64,000 nucleotides of DNA from assembly GCA_013215145.1 (NCBI GenBank), contig JABSRP010000029.1, positions 56,922-120,921 on the forward strand. Reading direction: 5' to 3'. This DNA is from Pseudobacteriovorax sp. (GTDB taxonomy: Bacteria > Bdellovibrionota_B > Oligoflexia > Oligoflexales > Oligoflexaceae). Shown here piece after piece: positions 36,068 through 45,174 of the stretch (position 1 is the first letter of the stretch; every line of letters starts with the position of its first letter). Both the position numbers and the translations under genes were made by a program. The notes under the pieces were generated by a model, which did not search any database, was not told the origin of the DNA, and was given only the letters and a program-made list of their open reading frames with translations.

Positions 36068-36200
36068 GTATTTGGGAAAACCTGCAATCTGAGGATCTGG
36101 CTTAGTAAGCTTGTCGAACAATGCTACTTCACAGTTGCGGGACAGCGCCGGAGTCTAACCGACTTCACTCAGAATACAGCTGGTGTCGCAGCTATTCATA
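36068..36200 (-). promoter_or_regulatory. Cobalamin riboswitch
   Basis: Read on the minus strand, GAGTGAAGTCGGTTAGACTCC is followed by GGCGCTGTCCCGCAACTGT (CCGC-ACTGT core at 36141-36131) and then AAGCCAGATCC (36104-36094). These match the order and sequence of the conserved AdoCbl riboswitch elements, including the B12 box type AGCCAGA. A side hairpin GAATA...TATTC (36197-36172) precedes the core. It lies about 100 nt upstream of cbiX and directly upstream of the AGGAGG of the mini-ORF, so it most likely controls translation or leader accessibility of the whole cobalamin operon. No terminator hairpin with T-run is evident, favouring translational control. Confidence 0.88.
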
Positions 36201-36416
36201 ACAGAATCAATGAGCTGCTACTACCATAAAAACAAAGTTTAAAAAAATTCCTCGGAAGTTAAATAAACCAAACCTAAGTAGCTGGGACGCAATCATAAGA
36301 AGAGTCCAGTTTCTCTGAGTCACTATTCCGGGGATGAAACTTTGGATCGCGATCATCCCTCTGGACAAGTCTACCAGTACTGATTAGATGAGATCAGCTA
36401 CGTCTGCTATTGGTTG

Positions 36417-37052
36417 TCACGACTTGATGTACCGGCTATGTAGGAAGCCATGAACCTTAACCTCATCCCAATCGCCTTCGCTTCCAAGCTTTTCAACTAC
36501 GGTGCCCTGGTTGAGGGTTGTTATGATTTTGCCACCGGCGCTGTCTCTTAGATTAAGGAGTGGAGTATCAACCAAAGCCAAATCTCCCATTGAAGATTTC
36601 AAAGGGGGAGCATTATAGTTCGGATGATTGATATAGCTACGATTCTTATCAGTTTGGAGCAAAACGGATCGTCTGTTGTGTTTATAGGTGATATGAATGA
36701 CTCCCTTAACGTCAATCTCATCGACGATCATATCGAAGGGAATGTTAGACTGGTTGATAATCCAAGCTAAGACTGTCTCACTCGGTGCGTTCTTACAGTA
36801 AAAGTCGGCTGGTTCTCCCCTGATATGCTGACTCTCTTTGGTGGAACCAACAGCAAGATTCAGTTCTGGGCTGCGGTACCCACTGGTGATTTTAGTGGGT
36901 CCAAATTCATCGCGGATGGGTTGAAGGACAAACTGAGCTAAATATCTCATGGCTTCGATCTGTCGTTTCCCGGGGGTATTGTTGATCCGACGCCTTTTTG
37001 CTAAATCAGAATGGGTAAACTCGGCGAGCGTAAAGTTTTTTGAAAGCTTCAT
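36417..37052 (-). CDS. M15 family (Peptidase_M15_3) murein peptidase with SH3 domain
   Basis: 211 residues, GAGGA 7 nt before the ATG. The zinc peptidase domain (1-140) has ITSGYRSPELN, then His76 and Asp83 in SQHIRGEPADF and His120 in VIHITY, the expected zinc ligands of M15 carboxypeptidase/endolysin-like enzymes. The C-terminal SH3-like segment (about 155-211, LVDTPLLNLRDSAGGKIITTLNQGTVV...GFLHSRYI) probably binds cell wall. No signal peptide is visible, as in phage endolysins, but no phage genes lie nearby. It likely cleaves peptidoglycan cross-bridges. Confidence 0.85.
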   Translation of the reverse strand: MKLSKNFTLAEFTHSDLAKRRRINNTPGKRQIEAMRYLAQFVLQPIRDEFGPTKITSGYRSPELNLAVGSTKESQHIRGEPADFYCKNAPSETVLAWIINQSNIPFDMIVDEIDVKGVIHITYKHNRRSVLLQTDKNRSYINHPNYNAPPLKSSMGDLALVDTPLLNLRDSAGGKIITTLNQGTVVEKLGSEGDWDEVKVHGFLHSRYIKS

Positions 37053-37684
37053 GTTCCAATCCTCTCGCTTTGATCCTCCCTCGTGACCTGCCTATCGGTA
37101 ATTTGGATCAATCTCTGAGATGGATCAAAAAATTCTTGTTCCCTGATTAGCTTGATCTAAAAGGGACTGACTCAGCGACTGTTGCGATGTTTGTCAGTCA
37201 CTAGGATTGTCTACAGTCCTTGATCCGAGAATAGGGTAAAATATATAGTAAATACGGTGAGTTAAAGTTTTTGGGGCTGGTTTCCAAGAACGGCACAGAC
37301 CTTGCTTTAAGGAGGCAAGGTTGGAGAGGTCCCAAGAGATCAGATCACGATTTTTGTTACTGTTGTTGCTCCTTCTCTCTACTCAATCTTGCTGAACCTT
37401 GCTGAATTATCGTGTACTTTTGGGATTCTCTTTTTTTTCTTTCTTTCGACAAAACCTCAGCCATGTCCCGTTCTAACTATATCCCCTAAAGATTTCAAAC
37501 CCAGTATATGTCAGTCCATTCAAAATTCATCAACTCTGCTGCGAATTTGACGCTAGACCATATAGCCAGCAAGTCTCTCACACACGTCCCATGCGATTGA
37601 TGAATAGCATTTTCCTACAATGTTGAGGATTTTAATTGACTGATTTCGGTAAGTCTCCTCTAATACTAATAGGAGTCAAATATC
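37053..37684. other. Long intergenic region upstream of two divergent genes
   Basis: 632 nt without a credible gene. It contains a near-palindrome GATCAATCTC-T-GAGATGGATC (37106-37126) just upstream of the M15 gene, a hairpin ACCTTGC/GCAAGGT (37299-37321), a tandem 10-mer CTTGCTGAAC-CTTGCTGAAT (37388-37407) and a T-rich run (37430-37446). It could hold promoters and possibly an untranslated RNA, but nothing can be named. Confidence 0.4.
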
Positions 37685-38581
37685 ATGGTCAGTTACATTG
37701 GTTCTATCCTAGTTCTTGCGATTGGTTTTATCTTAGCATCTAAAGGTAGGGCCGAGGTTAACATCAAATGGTTTGGCACCTCTAATATTATCATCGCAGA
37801 CGAAACTAATGCGATTGCTTTTGATCCGTTCTTTACGCGGCCAAATCTTTTGCAGCTTCTCAGTAAATCCCATATTCCATCAAGGCAAGCGTTCGTTGAC
37901 GAGGTCTTAGCTAAAGGCAAAGTGAAACAGATTGAGGCTATCTTTGTCAGTCACTCGCACTATGATCACGTTCTTGATCTGGCGACTTTGGGAAGCCGCT
38001 TTGGTAGTCAATTGATTGTTGATGCAAACGCTCGATCCTATGCCCTGTCTCTGGGGTATGATAAGGTAAACATCATCCAGCAAAAAGCCTTTGAGCAACA
38101 TCAGTTTGGTCAGTTTAAGGTGACCGTCTTACCTTCGCAGCATGCTCCGCATCTTTCTTGTAAGGTTTTTTTGAATGGTAAGTCTGAGTCACCTTTTCCC
38201 CAGAAGCCAAATGTTTTGGATTTTAGGGCACTAGAAAGCTATGCTTACCTAATTGAACATCCGCATATCACAGTATTCTTTTCACCTTCGAGCTTAGGGG
38301 ATCTTGGAGAAATGTTTCCAGATGCTTTCCCCTCGGTGGATATTGTGATCGTGAGTATTGCGTCTCGTATGAGTACCGATCATTTACTGAACTCGTTAGT
38401 GCTACCACTACAACCTAAATTCATTGTTCCCGTTCATCATGATAATATGTTTAGGTCCTTAAACCGCGGTCTGTCTTTTTCCAATTTGGTCGATGTCGAT
38501 GAATTTTTACAAAGTTCAGAAGATTCTTTAGCTAACGCTAGACTTGTATTTCCTGAGTATTTCTCTGCTTTATCCTTTTAG
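37685..38581 (+). CDS. Metallo-beta-lactamase-fold hydrolase, exported or membrane-anchored
   Basis: 298 residues, AGGAG 9 nt upstream. An N-terminal hydrophobic segment (4-19) is a signal peptide or anchor. The MBL motif is SHSHYDH (His90, His92, Asp94, His95); a further candidate ligand is His153 or His156 (SQHAPH), and HHDNMF near the C-terminus provides the last. Overall it resembles UlaG/RomA-like MBL proteins rather than beta-lactamases. Substrate unknown. It is convergent with the second sensor kinase gene with only 5 nt between stop codons. Confidence 0.82.
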   Translation: MVSYIGSILVLAIGFILASKGRAEVNIKWFGTSNIIIADETNAIAFDPFFTRPNLLQLLSKSHIPSRQAFVDEVLAKGKVKQIEAIFVSHSHYDHVLDLATLGSRFGSQLIVDANARSYALSLGYDKVNIIQQKAFEQHQFGQFKVTVLPSQHAPHLSCKVFLNGKSESPFPQKPNVLDFRALESYAYLIEHPHITVFFSPSSLGDLGEMFPDAFPSVDIVIVSIASRMSTDHLLNSLVLPLQPKFIVPVHHDNMFRSLNRGLSFSNLVDVDEFLQSSEDSLANARLVFPEYFSALSF

Positions 38582-38586
38582 ACGTC

Positions 38587-41442
38587 TTAAGATGCTAGGA
38601 GCTTAAGATCGTCTGCCAAGGGAAAGCTGATATGAAATGCAAAACTAGCGTATCCATCCGTATCGATCCGATTCTGATCAAAGTGAATGGAAATGTCCCC
38701 TCCGACACCGCGTATATATTTTTTGACTGCGCTCATGCCTACCCCTCTTCCAGAAATCTGACTCACCGATTGGGCTGTGGAAACGCTTTCGTAGAAAATT
38801 AGATCCGCAATGTCTTCTGGTGTGGCGTTATCGTCCAAAATGTTCAGATCTTTTCCTTTTTGCTTAAGCATTCCCAATGCCAAGCCTTTTCCATCGTCAC
38901 TAATCATAATGCAAATCCTGTCTCGATCCATCACATTAGTGATACGAATGGTCCCTTGTTTGGGTTTGCCTTGTGCCACTCGCTCAGCGCCTGTTTCAAT
39001 GCCGTGATCGAGGCTGTTGCGAAGTAGGTGAGTTAAAATACGCCTTAAGACTTGTTCAATTTCCTGATGAATAGGAACCTCATCGATTTGCATGTCGATT
39101 ATGGGTTCCTCTTTCCCTAAGTGTTTGGCTACGCTCGACGCTTTGGAAAAATACTCCCGAAATACTGACTGATAGCTCGGAAAACTCAATTGAGTCAGCT
39201 CTTTTGTCTGCATATTAAGTTGTTCAAAAAGGTTCTCGTCATCCCGTGATTGACCATCGTAGTTTTCTAACCGCTTTAGCAGGCGAAGATGTTTTCTGAT
39301 AAAGCCTTTGTCCAGTTTAATATCCGACGATGAGCTGTCGCGATTTAGGGTGTCCTTATTGGTTCTTTCATATAAACGAAACATGTCTCCTAAGGATGAA
39401 ATATCTTTAGAAAAAAGAGTGTGATCGGCTAATTCAGAGTCTCCGGCGAGGAACTGTGAGTACTGACTTTCGATATCATGAATACAGTCAGCAATAAACG
39501 ATAAACCTAAAGTTCGCGCCTCGCCTTTGATCGTATGAGCATTTAGATAGAGATCCTTGACTGTGGACTTGGAAAGCTCCTGATGCTCAATAATAGCTTT
39601 CATCTCATTCAGAAGTTCTTGGCTGCCATCGAAAAAACGTTTGAACGAATCTTGACCACACGAGACAAGTTCGGTGATCAGTGTTGTTTCCTGTTTTTGC
39701 TTGGCCAGTTTTTCTTCTGTTTGCTTTTCCTGCGTGACGTCTAAAAGTGTGACTAGCAGCATTTCTGTTCTTTGGAGCTCGTCGGTGACAACATTCCAGG
39801 TGAGACGCAGCGACTGCGGGTCTTCTTCGGAAAAGCCGTTATCTATTTCGAGAGGTAGGTTGTGAAAATTAGCCTCAAAATTAATCTCATGCTCGTCTAG
39901 AACCGATTTGAGTGTTTCCCGAATGGTATCCTTCTCGTTTTCGGATAATTTCCAATGATTCAGGCATAGTTCCTCAAAATCCTGTCCGGCAATGTTTTCT
40001 CGACCTAATATATCCTCCAGATGGCGGGAGTACTGATTATAGATCTTTAAATCGCTCTTGACTAAAAAGATCCCTTGGGGGACGTAATCCAGTAGAACAT
40101 CAACCTCCCGGGTTTTTTCTTTGACAAGATCCTCTAGGTTTTCGTTCATAACTTTAAGTTTCGCACTTGCGCTTTCCAACTGCTTGTTTTTTACAGCAAG
40201 GTTTTCTGAAAGTACTTTAATGCGATCGGCTAAGGCCAAGGAAAGGAGTATATATTCGATAAGACTCCCGATTTGTTGTGCATTCATGGTGAATAGATTG
40301 ACTGGAACCACAGATGTGAATCGCAAGGCGGTGGTCATGGTTCCCGCTACATAGAAAACCCATGCTGCCGTGTACCATTTGACCACTCTTAGCCCGCGCT
40401 TCCAACCATCGATGCCACAATACACCACAAATAATAACCAAGGAAATACGACTCCAATGATAGTGAAATTGGCTGCTAATGCTAAGCCTTCAAAAAGAAA
40501 GCAAAGACAGCCTAATAAGGTTCCGGTGATTAAAAAACCAGGAAAATAACGTACTATCTTTTTTTCGCGGTCCATACTGAGCAGGCTAATGGTAAATTTG
40601 GTTGAGGAAATAGCGCCCACACCCATAGATGATATGATAAAGAACTCATGGAGAGTTGCTTGTCCAGGCCAAAATAGGAACATCCCAAGCCCTGATTGTG
40701 TTGCTTGGAAAAGAGCGTTCGCAAACAAAAAAATTACGTAGTGGAAATAAACGGAAATCCCAGTGCCAAAAAAAAGTAGGGCATTGTAAATAAAGATAGC
40801 GGCAGTGGCACCTAAAAATAGTAATTGCAAGAAATCAGCGCTCCTAGTCCGTTTCGCATATACCTTGTCTGCAACTAATGTCATAGGGAGTTGAATGGCT
40901 GTTCCACCCCAAGTTTTTATGTAAAGCGTCCTCTCTTTCTGAGCTTCAAGGGGAAAAGTGGGAAGTCGACTCTCCATGGGCCAGCGCTCATAGTCGTGGT
41001 CACCGGCGTAGAAGGTGCGAATCCCATTTTCCGTCACGTCGTAGAGCTCAATAAAATCGACGTTGGGAAACGCTGTCTCGAGTTTTAATGGTTTCGGCGT
41101 GGACCTTTGATCGTAAACCCGGTAACGAAGCCATATCTGATCTGGTGTAAAACCAAGGGAAAATGCTGTTTGATGTGAGAGTTGCCAATCTAAACTCCGG
41201 TCTTTTTCGAGGATATCGTCGATAGTCAGAGAAAAACTAGGGTCAGAAACATACTCAACGCCCTTTCCGATCAAGCTGCTTTCAAATTGATCCTCAGTAA
41301 TGGTAATTCTACCGTCTCCAAAAACGACAGTAGCCGTCTGAGGTGTCGACTGACCGATAAGACTAATGGGAATCATGAAGTAGAACATACTCAGCACACA
41401 TAGTACGGCGTATGAGTTCGGTATTGATCGATGGTAGGTCAC
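38587..41442 (-). CDS. 7TMR-DISM sensor kinase of CheA-like type (Hpt + HATPase), paralogue 2
   Basis: 951 residues, GTG start with GGAG 8 nt upstream. Signal peptide, periplasmic DISMED2 domain (about 45-195, DQIWLRYRVYDQ), seven membrane helices (about 205-400), coiled coil (VKNKQLESASAKLKVMNENLE), PAS-like region (about 455-570, ending LLVTLLDVT), Hpt with acceptor His in NAHTIKGEARTLGL, and HATPase with LLRNSLDHGIE, DDGKGLALG and GRGVGMSAV. No CheW-like or receiver domain. Same order as the proteins at 11481-14333 and 52721-55525. No partner regulator is adjacent; a Fur-family gene is divergent 258 nt away. Confidence 0.88.
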   Translation of the reverse strand: MTYHRSIPNSYAVLCVLSMFYFMIPISLIGQSTPQTATVVFGDGRITITEDQFESSLIGKGVEYVSDPSFSLTIDDILEKDRSLDWQLSHQTAFSLGFTPDQIWLRYRVYDQRSTPKPLKLETAFPNVDFIELYDVTENGIRTFYAGDHDYERWPMESRLPTFPLEAQKERTLYIKTWGGTAIQLPMTLVADKVYAKRTRSADFLQLLFLGATAAIFIYNALLFFGTGISVYFHYVIFLFANALFQATQSGLGMFLFWPGQATLHEFFIISSMGVGAISSTKFTISLLSMDREKKIVRYFPGFLITGTLLGCLCFLFEGLALAANFTIIGVVFPWLLFVVYCGIDGWKRGLRVVKWYTAAWVFYVAGTMTTALRFTSVVPVNLFTMNAQQIGSLIEYILLSLALADRIKVLSENLAVKNKQLESASAKLKVMNENLEDLVKEKTREVDVLLDYVPQGIFLVKSDLKIYNQYSRHLEDILGRENIAGQDFEELCLNHWKLSENEKDTIRETLKSVLDEHEINFEANFHNLPLEIDNGFSEEDPQSLRLTWNVVTDELQRTEMLLVTLLDVTQEKQTEEKLAKQKQETTLITELVSCGQDSFKRFFDGSQELLNEMKAIIEHQELSKSTVKDLYLNAHTIKGEARTLGLSFIADCIHDIESQYSQFLAGDSELADHTLFSKDISSLGDMFRLYERTNKDTLNRDSSSSDIKLDKGFIRKHLRLLKRLENYDGQSRDDENLFEQLNMQTKELTQLSFPSYQSVFREYFSKASSVAKHLGKEEPIIDMQIDEVPIHQEIEQVLRRILTHLLRNSLDHGIETGAERVAQGKPKQGTIRITNVMDRDRICIMISDDGKGLALGMLKQKGKDLNILDDNATPEDIADLIFYESVSTAQSVSQISGRGVGMSAVKKYIRGVGGDISIHFDQNRIDTDGYASFAFHISFPLADDLKLLAS

Positions 41443-41700
41443 TATGTTGACTCCAGACAGGCCTTATAGTATTCGTTTTCATCGGTGAGATTTAACTTTG
41501 ATAAATGATTATTTTTACTTAACTTTTGGAAAATCAGTCAGGGAGGTTCTCGCTGCCATGATTTAGGCCGGTCTAGATATGCCAACAGACAGATTTTTTA
41601 GGGAGTTACAGTAACGCTAGCTTTCGCGTAGTCTTCATATTATTGTAGGTGTTTGGATGTGTCACTAGAGTAACATGTAGATTGATCTTAAGGGGCTTAT

Positions 41701-42165
41701 ATGGCCGACTCACGGCAAACGTACCATTGGTTTTGGCAGAAATTAGAGGCGTTTCTCGCCAAATCAAAGCTAAAGCATAGCAAGCAGCGCAACCAGGTCA
41801 TCGAATACTTCTTAGAGATGGATGATCATGTCAGCGCTGAAGAGTTGTTTAGTTATGTCAAAGAGCAAAACTTTAGTGCCGGGATGGCTACCATATACCG
41901 GACACTTAATTTACTCAAAGATGCCGGTTTAGTGGACCAAAAGCAGTTTACAGATGGTAAGGCAGTCTACGAAATAAATTTTCCTGATGAGCACCACGAT
42001 CATCTTATCTGCACCACATGTGATCGCGTCATTGAGTTTGAAAATGCAGAAATCGAAGCGTTGCAAAGGCAGGTCGCCGAAGCCCACGGACTAAAACTCA
42101 CGGATCATACCTTAGACTTGTTCGGAACATGTATGGACGAAAACTGCAAGTATAAAAAATCATAA
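41701..42165 (+). CDS. Fur-family metal-responsive regulator
   Basis: 154 residues. The winged-helix domain (15-95) has LKHSKQRNQVIEYFL and ATIYRTLNLLKDAGLV, the family DNA-recognition helix. The metal/dimerisation domain has EHHDHLICTTCDRVIEFEN and a C-terminal CMDENC, giving two CxxC-type pairs for structural zinc and His residues for the regulatory site. It could be Fur, PerR or Zur. It is not directly linked to a metal-transport gene in this window, though the TonB receptor and cobalamin operon are plausible targets. Confidence 0.9.
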   Translation: MADSRQTYHWFWQKLEAFLAKSKLKHSKQRNQVIEYFLEMDDHVSAEELFSYVKEQNFSAGMATIYRTLNLLKDAGLVDQKQFTDGKAVYEINFPDEHHDHLICTTCDRVIEFENAEIEALQRQVAEAHGLKLTDHTLDLFGTCMDENCKYKKS

Positions 42166-42307
42166 TAAATATCAACGAGCGCGGCTCCTTGTTGTCCAAG
42201 GCCTACCAGGAACGACTATCCTCTTAGATTATTGAATTCTTGCGAGAAAAATTGTCGGAGCGTACAATAAGCGGAATATCTCTCAATCTAAATAGAGGAG
42301 TCTGGCC

Positions 42308-45004
42308 GTGCGTTCCATTCCTTTGGTGGTCGCTGCTTTCCTGGGACTTTCTAGTTCCCCTGGGGTTGCAGCCGACAAAATGTTTCCATTTGATTTTTCC
42401 GTTTCTAATCAAACAGTAGAAGACGTGTCTGCGTCGCTAAAGGCATTCAACGGAGGTGTGCTAGATCCATCTGCCTCGATTGATACTAGCGATTTAGATA
42501 TCGCTGAAGATGGGGCAGACGTCAGGGTTTCAGGAATTGCTATTGCTGATGCAGATCTTTTGGGCTTTGACCTCGATGCCAACGATTTGCTTGATACGGG
42601 AGAGCCACGGGCTGCCGGTACGCTGACTGGAGAAATGGGACCAGAACCGCGATCGGCCATCGTTGATTTCGGTGTGCTTTGTCCCTGTCGGGGTGTCGAT
42701 ACCTGTTCAGAAACTTTGATGGTCCAAACGTCATTAATAAACAGAGAAACAGGTGATCAGCTTTGGGATGGCCCACTCATATCTGTCGGCCTGACAAAAT
42801 CTTGTAGTGCCCTCGTTCACTTTGGGGACGTCACAGGTATCCCTCAAAGCGAATTGAATCGTCGCAATGTAGGACTAAAACTAACATCGGGCAATATTTC
42901 TCATGTGGTCCCCTTAGGATCGTTGTTAGCTGCGGGAGCTGAAGGTGCGGTTGGTCCTAGAGGAGACCGCGGACCGGAAGGTCCACAGGGACCTTCGGGA
43001 CCTCGCGGTGATCGCGGACCTAGGGGCTTTACCGGAAGTTCAGGGCCACAAGGTCCTGCGGGTATTGAAGGGCCTTTTGGTCCGGCAGGTCCATCAGGAC
43101 CACGTGGTTTGACAGGCCCCCGCGGTGCGATTGGTGAGCAGGGCGAGCGGGGCGAACGCGGAGAGCAAGGTCTAAGAGGGCCAACAGGTGCAGCTGGTGT
43201 GCCTGGTGATCGCGGGCCGGCTGGGGATAAAGGCGATACAGGACCGACGGGTCCCGAAGGACCGATCGGACCAATTGGCCAAACCGGTCTTCAAGGTCCT
43301 AAAGGCGACCGTGGTGCTCAAGGAATCAGCGGACCTCAAGGGGATCCGGGCCCCAAGGGTGATCTTGGTCCTGCCGGACCTCGTGGTTCGGTTGGACCTG
43401 TTGGACCAGCTGGCGAGCAAGGTCCTGCAGGGCCTAAAGGAGATCAAGGTCAGCAGGGACCTGCTGGTACCAAAGGCGATAAGGGAGACCCTGGACCACA
43501 AGGTAACACAGGGCCGATAGGACCTCCGGGACCACAGGGTAACGATGGCGCTCGCGGTGAAATCGGGCAGCAGGGTCCTCAAGGTGACATTGGACCTCGC
43601 GGACCGCAGGGGGACGAAGGTGTGCCAGGTCCAAGCGGAGCGCAAGGAGCGAGCGGACCTCGAGGTGAAATTGGTCCAGCAGGACCAGAAGGACCAGAGG
43701 GACCACAAGGGCCCGAGGGAGCCCGTGGTCGAGACGGAGGCATAGGACCGAAAGGTGATACTGGAGATACTGGTCCGATTGGGCCAAAGGGTGATACAGG
43801 TGCTGCCGGTGAGAGGGGCCCCGCGGGACCCGAAGGACCCCAAGGTCCGCAAGGGCTTCTGGGACCAAAGGGTAACGATGGTGCTCCAGGAGCTCCCGGA
43901 CCCGAAGGTCCTACTGGAGCAAGAGGGCCGATAGGACCCGCTGGACCCGCTGGCGCCGACGGTACCCAGGGCCCACAGGGAGATAAAGGAGATCCCGGAC
44001 CTAAAGGAGATATTGGGCCTGCCGGTCCTAAAGGCGAAACAGGAGATGCCGGCCCTAAAGGTGACGCGGGAAGTCAAGGTGATGTTGGTCCGCAAGGCCC
44101 AAGGGGAGTCGCAGGACCGCAGGGGGATCCTGGACCTAAGGGCGAAAAAGGAGACACCGGCGATACGGGGCCTCGCGGTGAGCGAGGACCCACAGGGGAA
44201 TCGGGACAGCCTGGTGATCCCGGGCCAGCTGGACCTGCCGGAGCCGCGGGTGCAAGAGGGCCGCAAGGACCGATTGGGCCGCAAGGAGCTGATGGTCCTG
44301 CCGGTCCAGAGGGGCCTGCCGGACCTCAAGGGGAAAAAGGTGAAACAGGCGATATCGGTCCAGCCGGTCCAGAGGGGCCTCGAGGAGCGCGCGGTGAATC
44401 AGGAGCCACAGGGGAAAAAGGGGAAAAAGGAGATAAAGGCGATCGTGGACCTCGGGGAGAATCTGGCCCAGAGGGACCGCAAGGTCCTGCTGGTCCGCAA
44501 GGACCTCGGGGTGAAAAAGGTGACCAAGGACCTGTTGGTCCCCGTGGGCCGAGAGGCGAATCTGGAGCTCCTGGTAATTTTGCACTGGCTGGTTCCATCG
44601 AAGCTTGTTCAAGCGAACCAAGTGCCTTTGTTTGCCAGCAGGGCGAGCTTCTGAAGATTGGTGAGGCCCTTTATCAACCAGTACCGACGGTTGACGGTCA
44701 AGCTCTGGTCGCTCGATTCCTTAGCACCAACGCGCCGACTGAAGCGGGAAGCTTTGCCAGCGTTGCCGACTTTTCTGCAACGGGTAAAGTCATTCAAATC
44801 TCTGGGACTTATCTCGACTCCGAAGGTGTTTCGCGACCGATAAATGATGGTGGGGGTATTGATGTCCGTTGGCGGTCTGGTAAAATTGAGGTGAGGGTTT
44901 CTAACGAATCATTGCAGGGCGTTGATCTCTTTATCAAAGTCTCTATGATTGAAACAGAAACGAAAGAAATTACGCAAAAAGTTTCGGCAGTTACCGCAAA
45001 CTAG
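42308..45004 (+). CDS. Collagen-like exported protein with 182 Gly-X-Y triplets
   Basis: 898 residues, GTG start preceded by AGAGGAG. Signal peptide IPLVVAAFLGLSSSPGVAA; a globular N-domain (about 25-209) with a Cys cluster (LCPCRGVDTCSE); an uninterrupted Gly-X-Y region from 42935 to 44572 (residues 210-755) rich in GPK, GDK, GPQ and GER; and a C-terminal beta-rich domain (about 756-898) with two Cys, a likely trimerisation or adhesion head. Pro is abundant in X positions, as in bacterial collagens that form triple helices without hydroxyproline. It is likely a surface or secreted fibrous protein. A terminator-like hairpin follows 9 nt after the stop. Confidence 0.92.
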   Translation: MRSIPLVVAAFLGLSSSPGVAADKMFPFDFSVSNQTVEDVSASLKAFNGGVLDPSASIDTSDLDIAEDGADVRVSGIAIADADLLGFDLDANDLLDTGEPRAAGTLTGEMGPEPRSAIVDFGVLCPCRGVDTCSETLMVQTSLINRETGDQLWDGPLISVGLTKSCSALVHFGDVTGIPQSELNRRNVGLKLTSGNISHVVPLGSLLAAGAEGAVGPRGDRGPEGPQGPSGPRGDRGPRGFTGSSGPQGPAGIEGPFGPAGPSGPRGLTGPRGAIGEQGERGERGEQGLRGPTGAAGVPGDRGPAGDKGDTGPTGPEGPIGPIGQTGLQGPKGDRGAQGISGPQGDPGPKGDLGPAGPRGSVGPVGPAGEQGPAGPKGDQGQQGPAGTKGDKGDPGPQGNTGPIGPPGPQGNDGARGEIGQQGPQGDIGPRGPQGDEGVPGPSGAQGASGPRGEIGPAGPEGPEGPQGPEGARGRDGGIGPKGDTGDTGPIGPKGDTGAAGERGPAGPEGPQGPQGLLGPKGNDGAPGAPGPEGPTGARGPIGPAGPAGADGTQGPQGDKGDPGPKGDIGPAGPKGETGDAGPKGDAGSQGDVGPQGPRGVAGPQGDPGPKGEKGDTGDTGPRGERGPTGESGQPGDPGPAGPAGAAGARGPQGPIGPQGADGPAGPEGPAGPQGEKGETGDIGPAGPEGPRGARGESGATGEKGEKGDKGDRGPRGESGPEGPQGPAGPQGPRGEKGDQGPVGPRGPRGESGAPGNFALAGSIEACSSEPSAFVCQQGELLKIGEALYQPVPTVDGQALVARFLSTNAPTEAGSFASVADFSATGKVIQISGTYLDSEGVSRPINDGGGIDVRWRSGKIEVRVSNESLQGVDLFIKVSMIETETKEITQKVSAVTAN
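42935..44575 (+). repeat. Gly-X-Y repeat-coding region
   Basis: Glycine codons recur every 9 nt for 182 triplets without interruption. Triplets such as GPQ, GPA, GDK, GER and GPK recur with varied codons, so the DNA is diverged rather than a recent tandem expansion. The opposite strand stays open for long distances because of the codon bias; those frames are not genes. Confidence 0.95.
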
Positions 45005-45012
45005 CGGTTTAG

Positions 45013-45034
45013 AGGTGCCCTTTAGTGGGCACCT
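45013..45034 (+). terminator. Terminator hairpin between the collagen gene and the Pup-like operon
   Basis: A perfect 8-bp stem AGGTGCCC/GGGCACCT with loop TTTAGT. The following TTACTAAAGCTTTT has a weak T-run. It separates the collagen-like transcript from the next promoter. Confidence 0.6.
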
Positions 45035-45045
45035 TACTAAAGCTT

Positions 45046-45076
45046 TTGGTTAACGTTACCGATAGTTACCTATAAT
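45046..45076 (+). promoter_or_regulatory. Promoter of the Pup-like/ligase operon
   Basis: A perfect -10 box TATAAT at 45071-45076. Upstream candidates for -35 are TTGGTT (45046-45051, 19-nt spacing) or TTAACG (45050-45055, 15-nt spacing), neither ideal. It lies about 100 nt before the 49-codon gene and after the collagen terminator. Confidence 0.5.
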
Positions 45077-45174
45077 CGGGATAGACGTTTGATTTATTTG
45101 CGAAAAAAAACTAGGGAAAAACAGAAATCAAGCCGATACCAGTCACGTTAGGAACAGAGTTTACAGGAGTCACT

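Noticed and set aside
37053..37684. Possible hidden gene in the long intergenic region
   Set aside because: All frames are short, lack ribosome binding sites and show no recognisable motif; the region holds only small repeats.
43172..44329. Long open frame on the minus strand opposite the collagen-like gene (385 codons)
   Set aside because: It exists only because Gly-X-Y codon bias avoids stops on the other strand; it is low-complexity, Arg/Ser-rich, has no ribosome binding site and no family pattern.
42935..44575. Periodic repeats considered as a CRISPR array or tandem DNA repeat
   Set aside because: The 9-nt period and varied codons reflect Gly-X-Y coding; there are no constant repeats with unique spacers.
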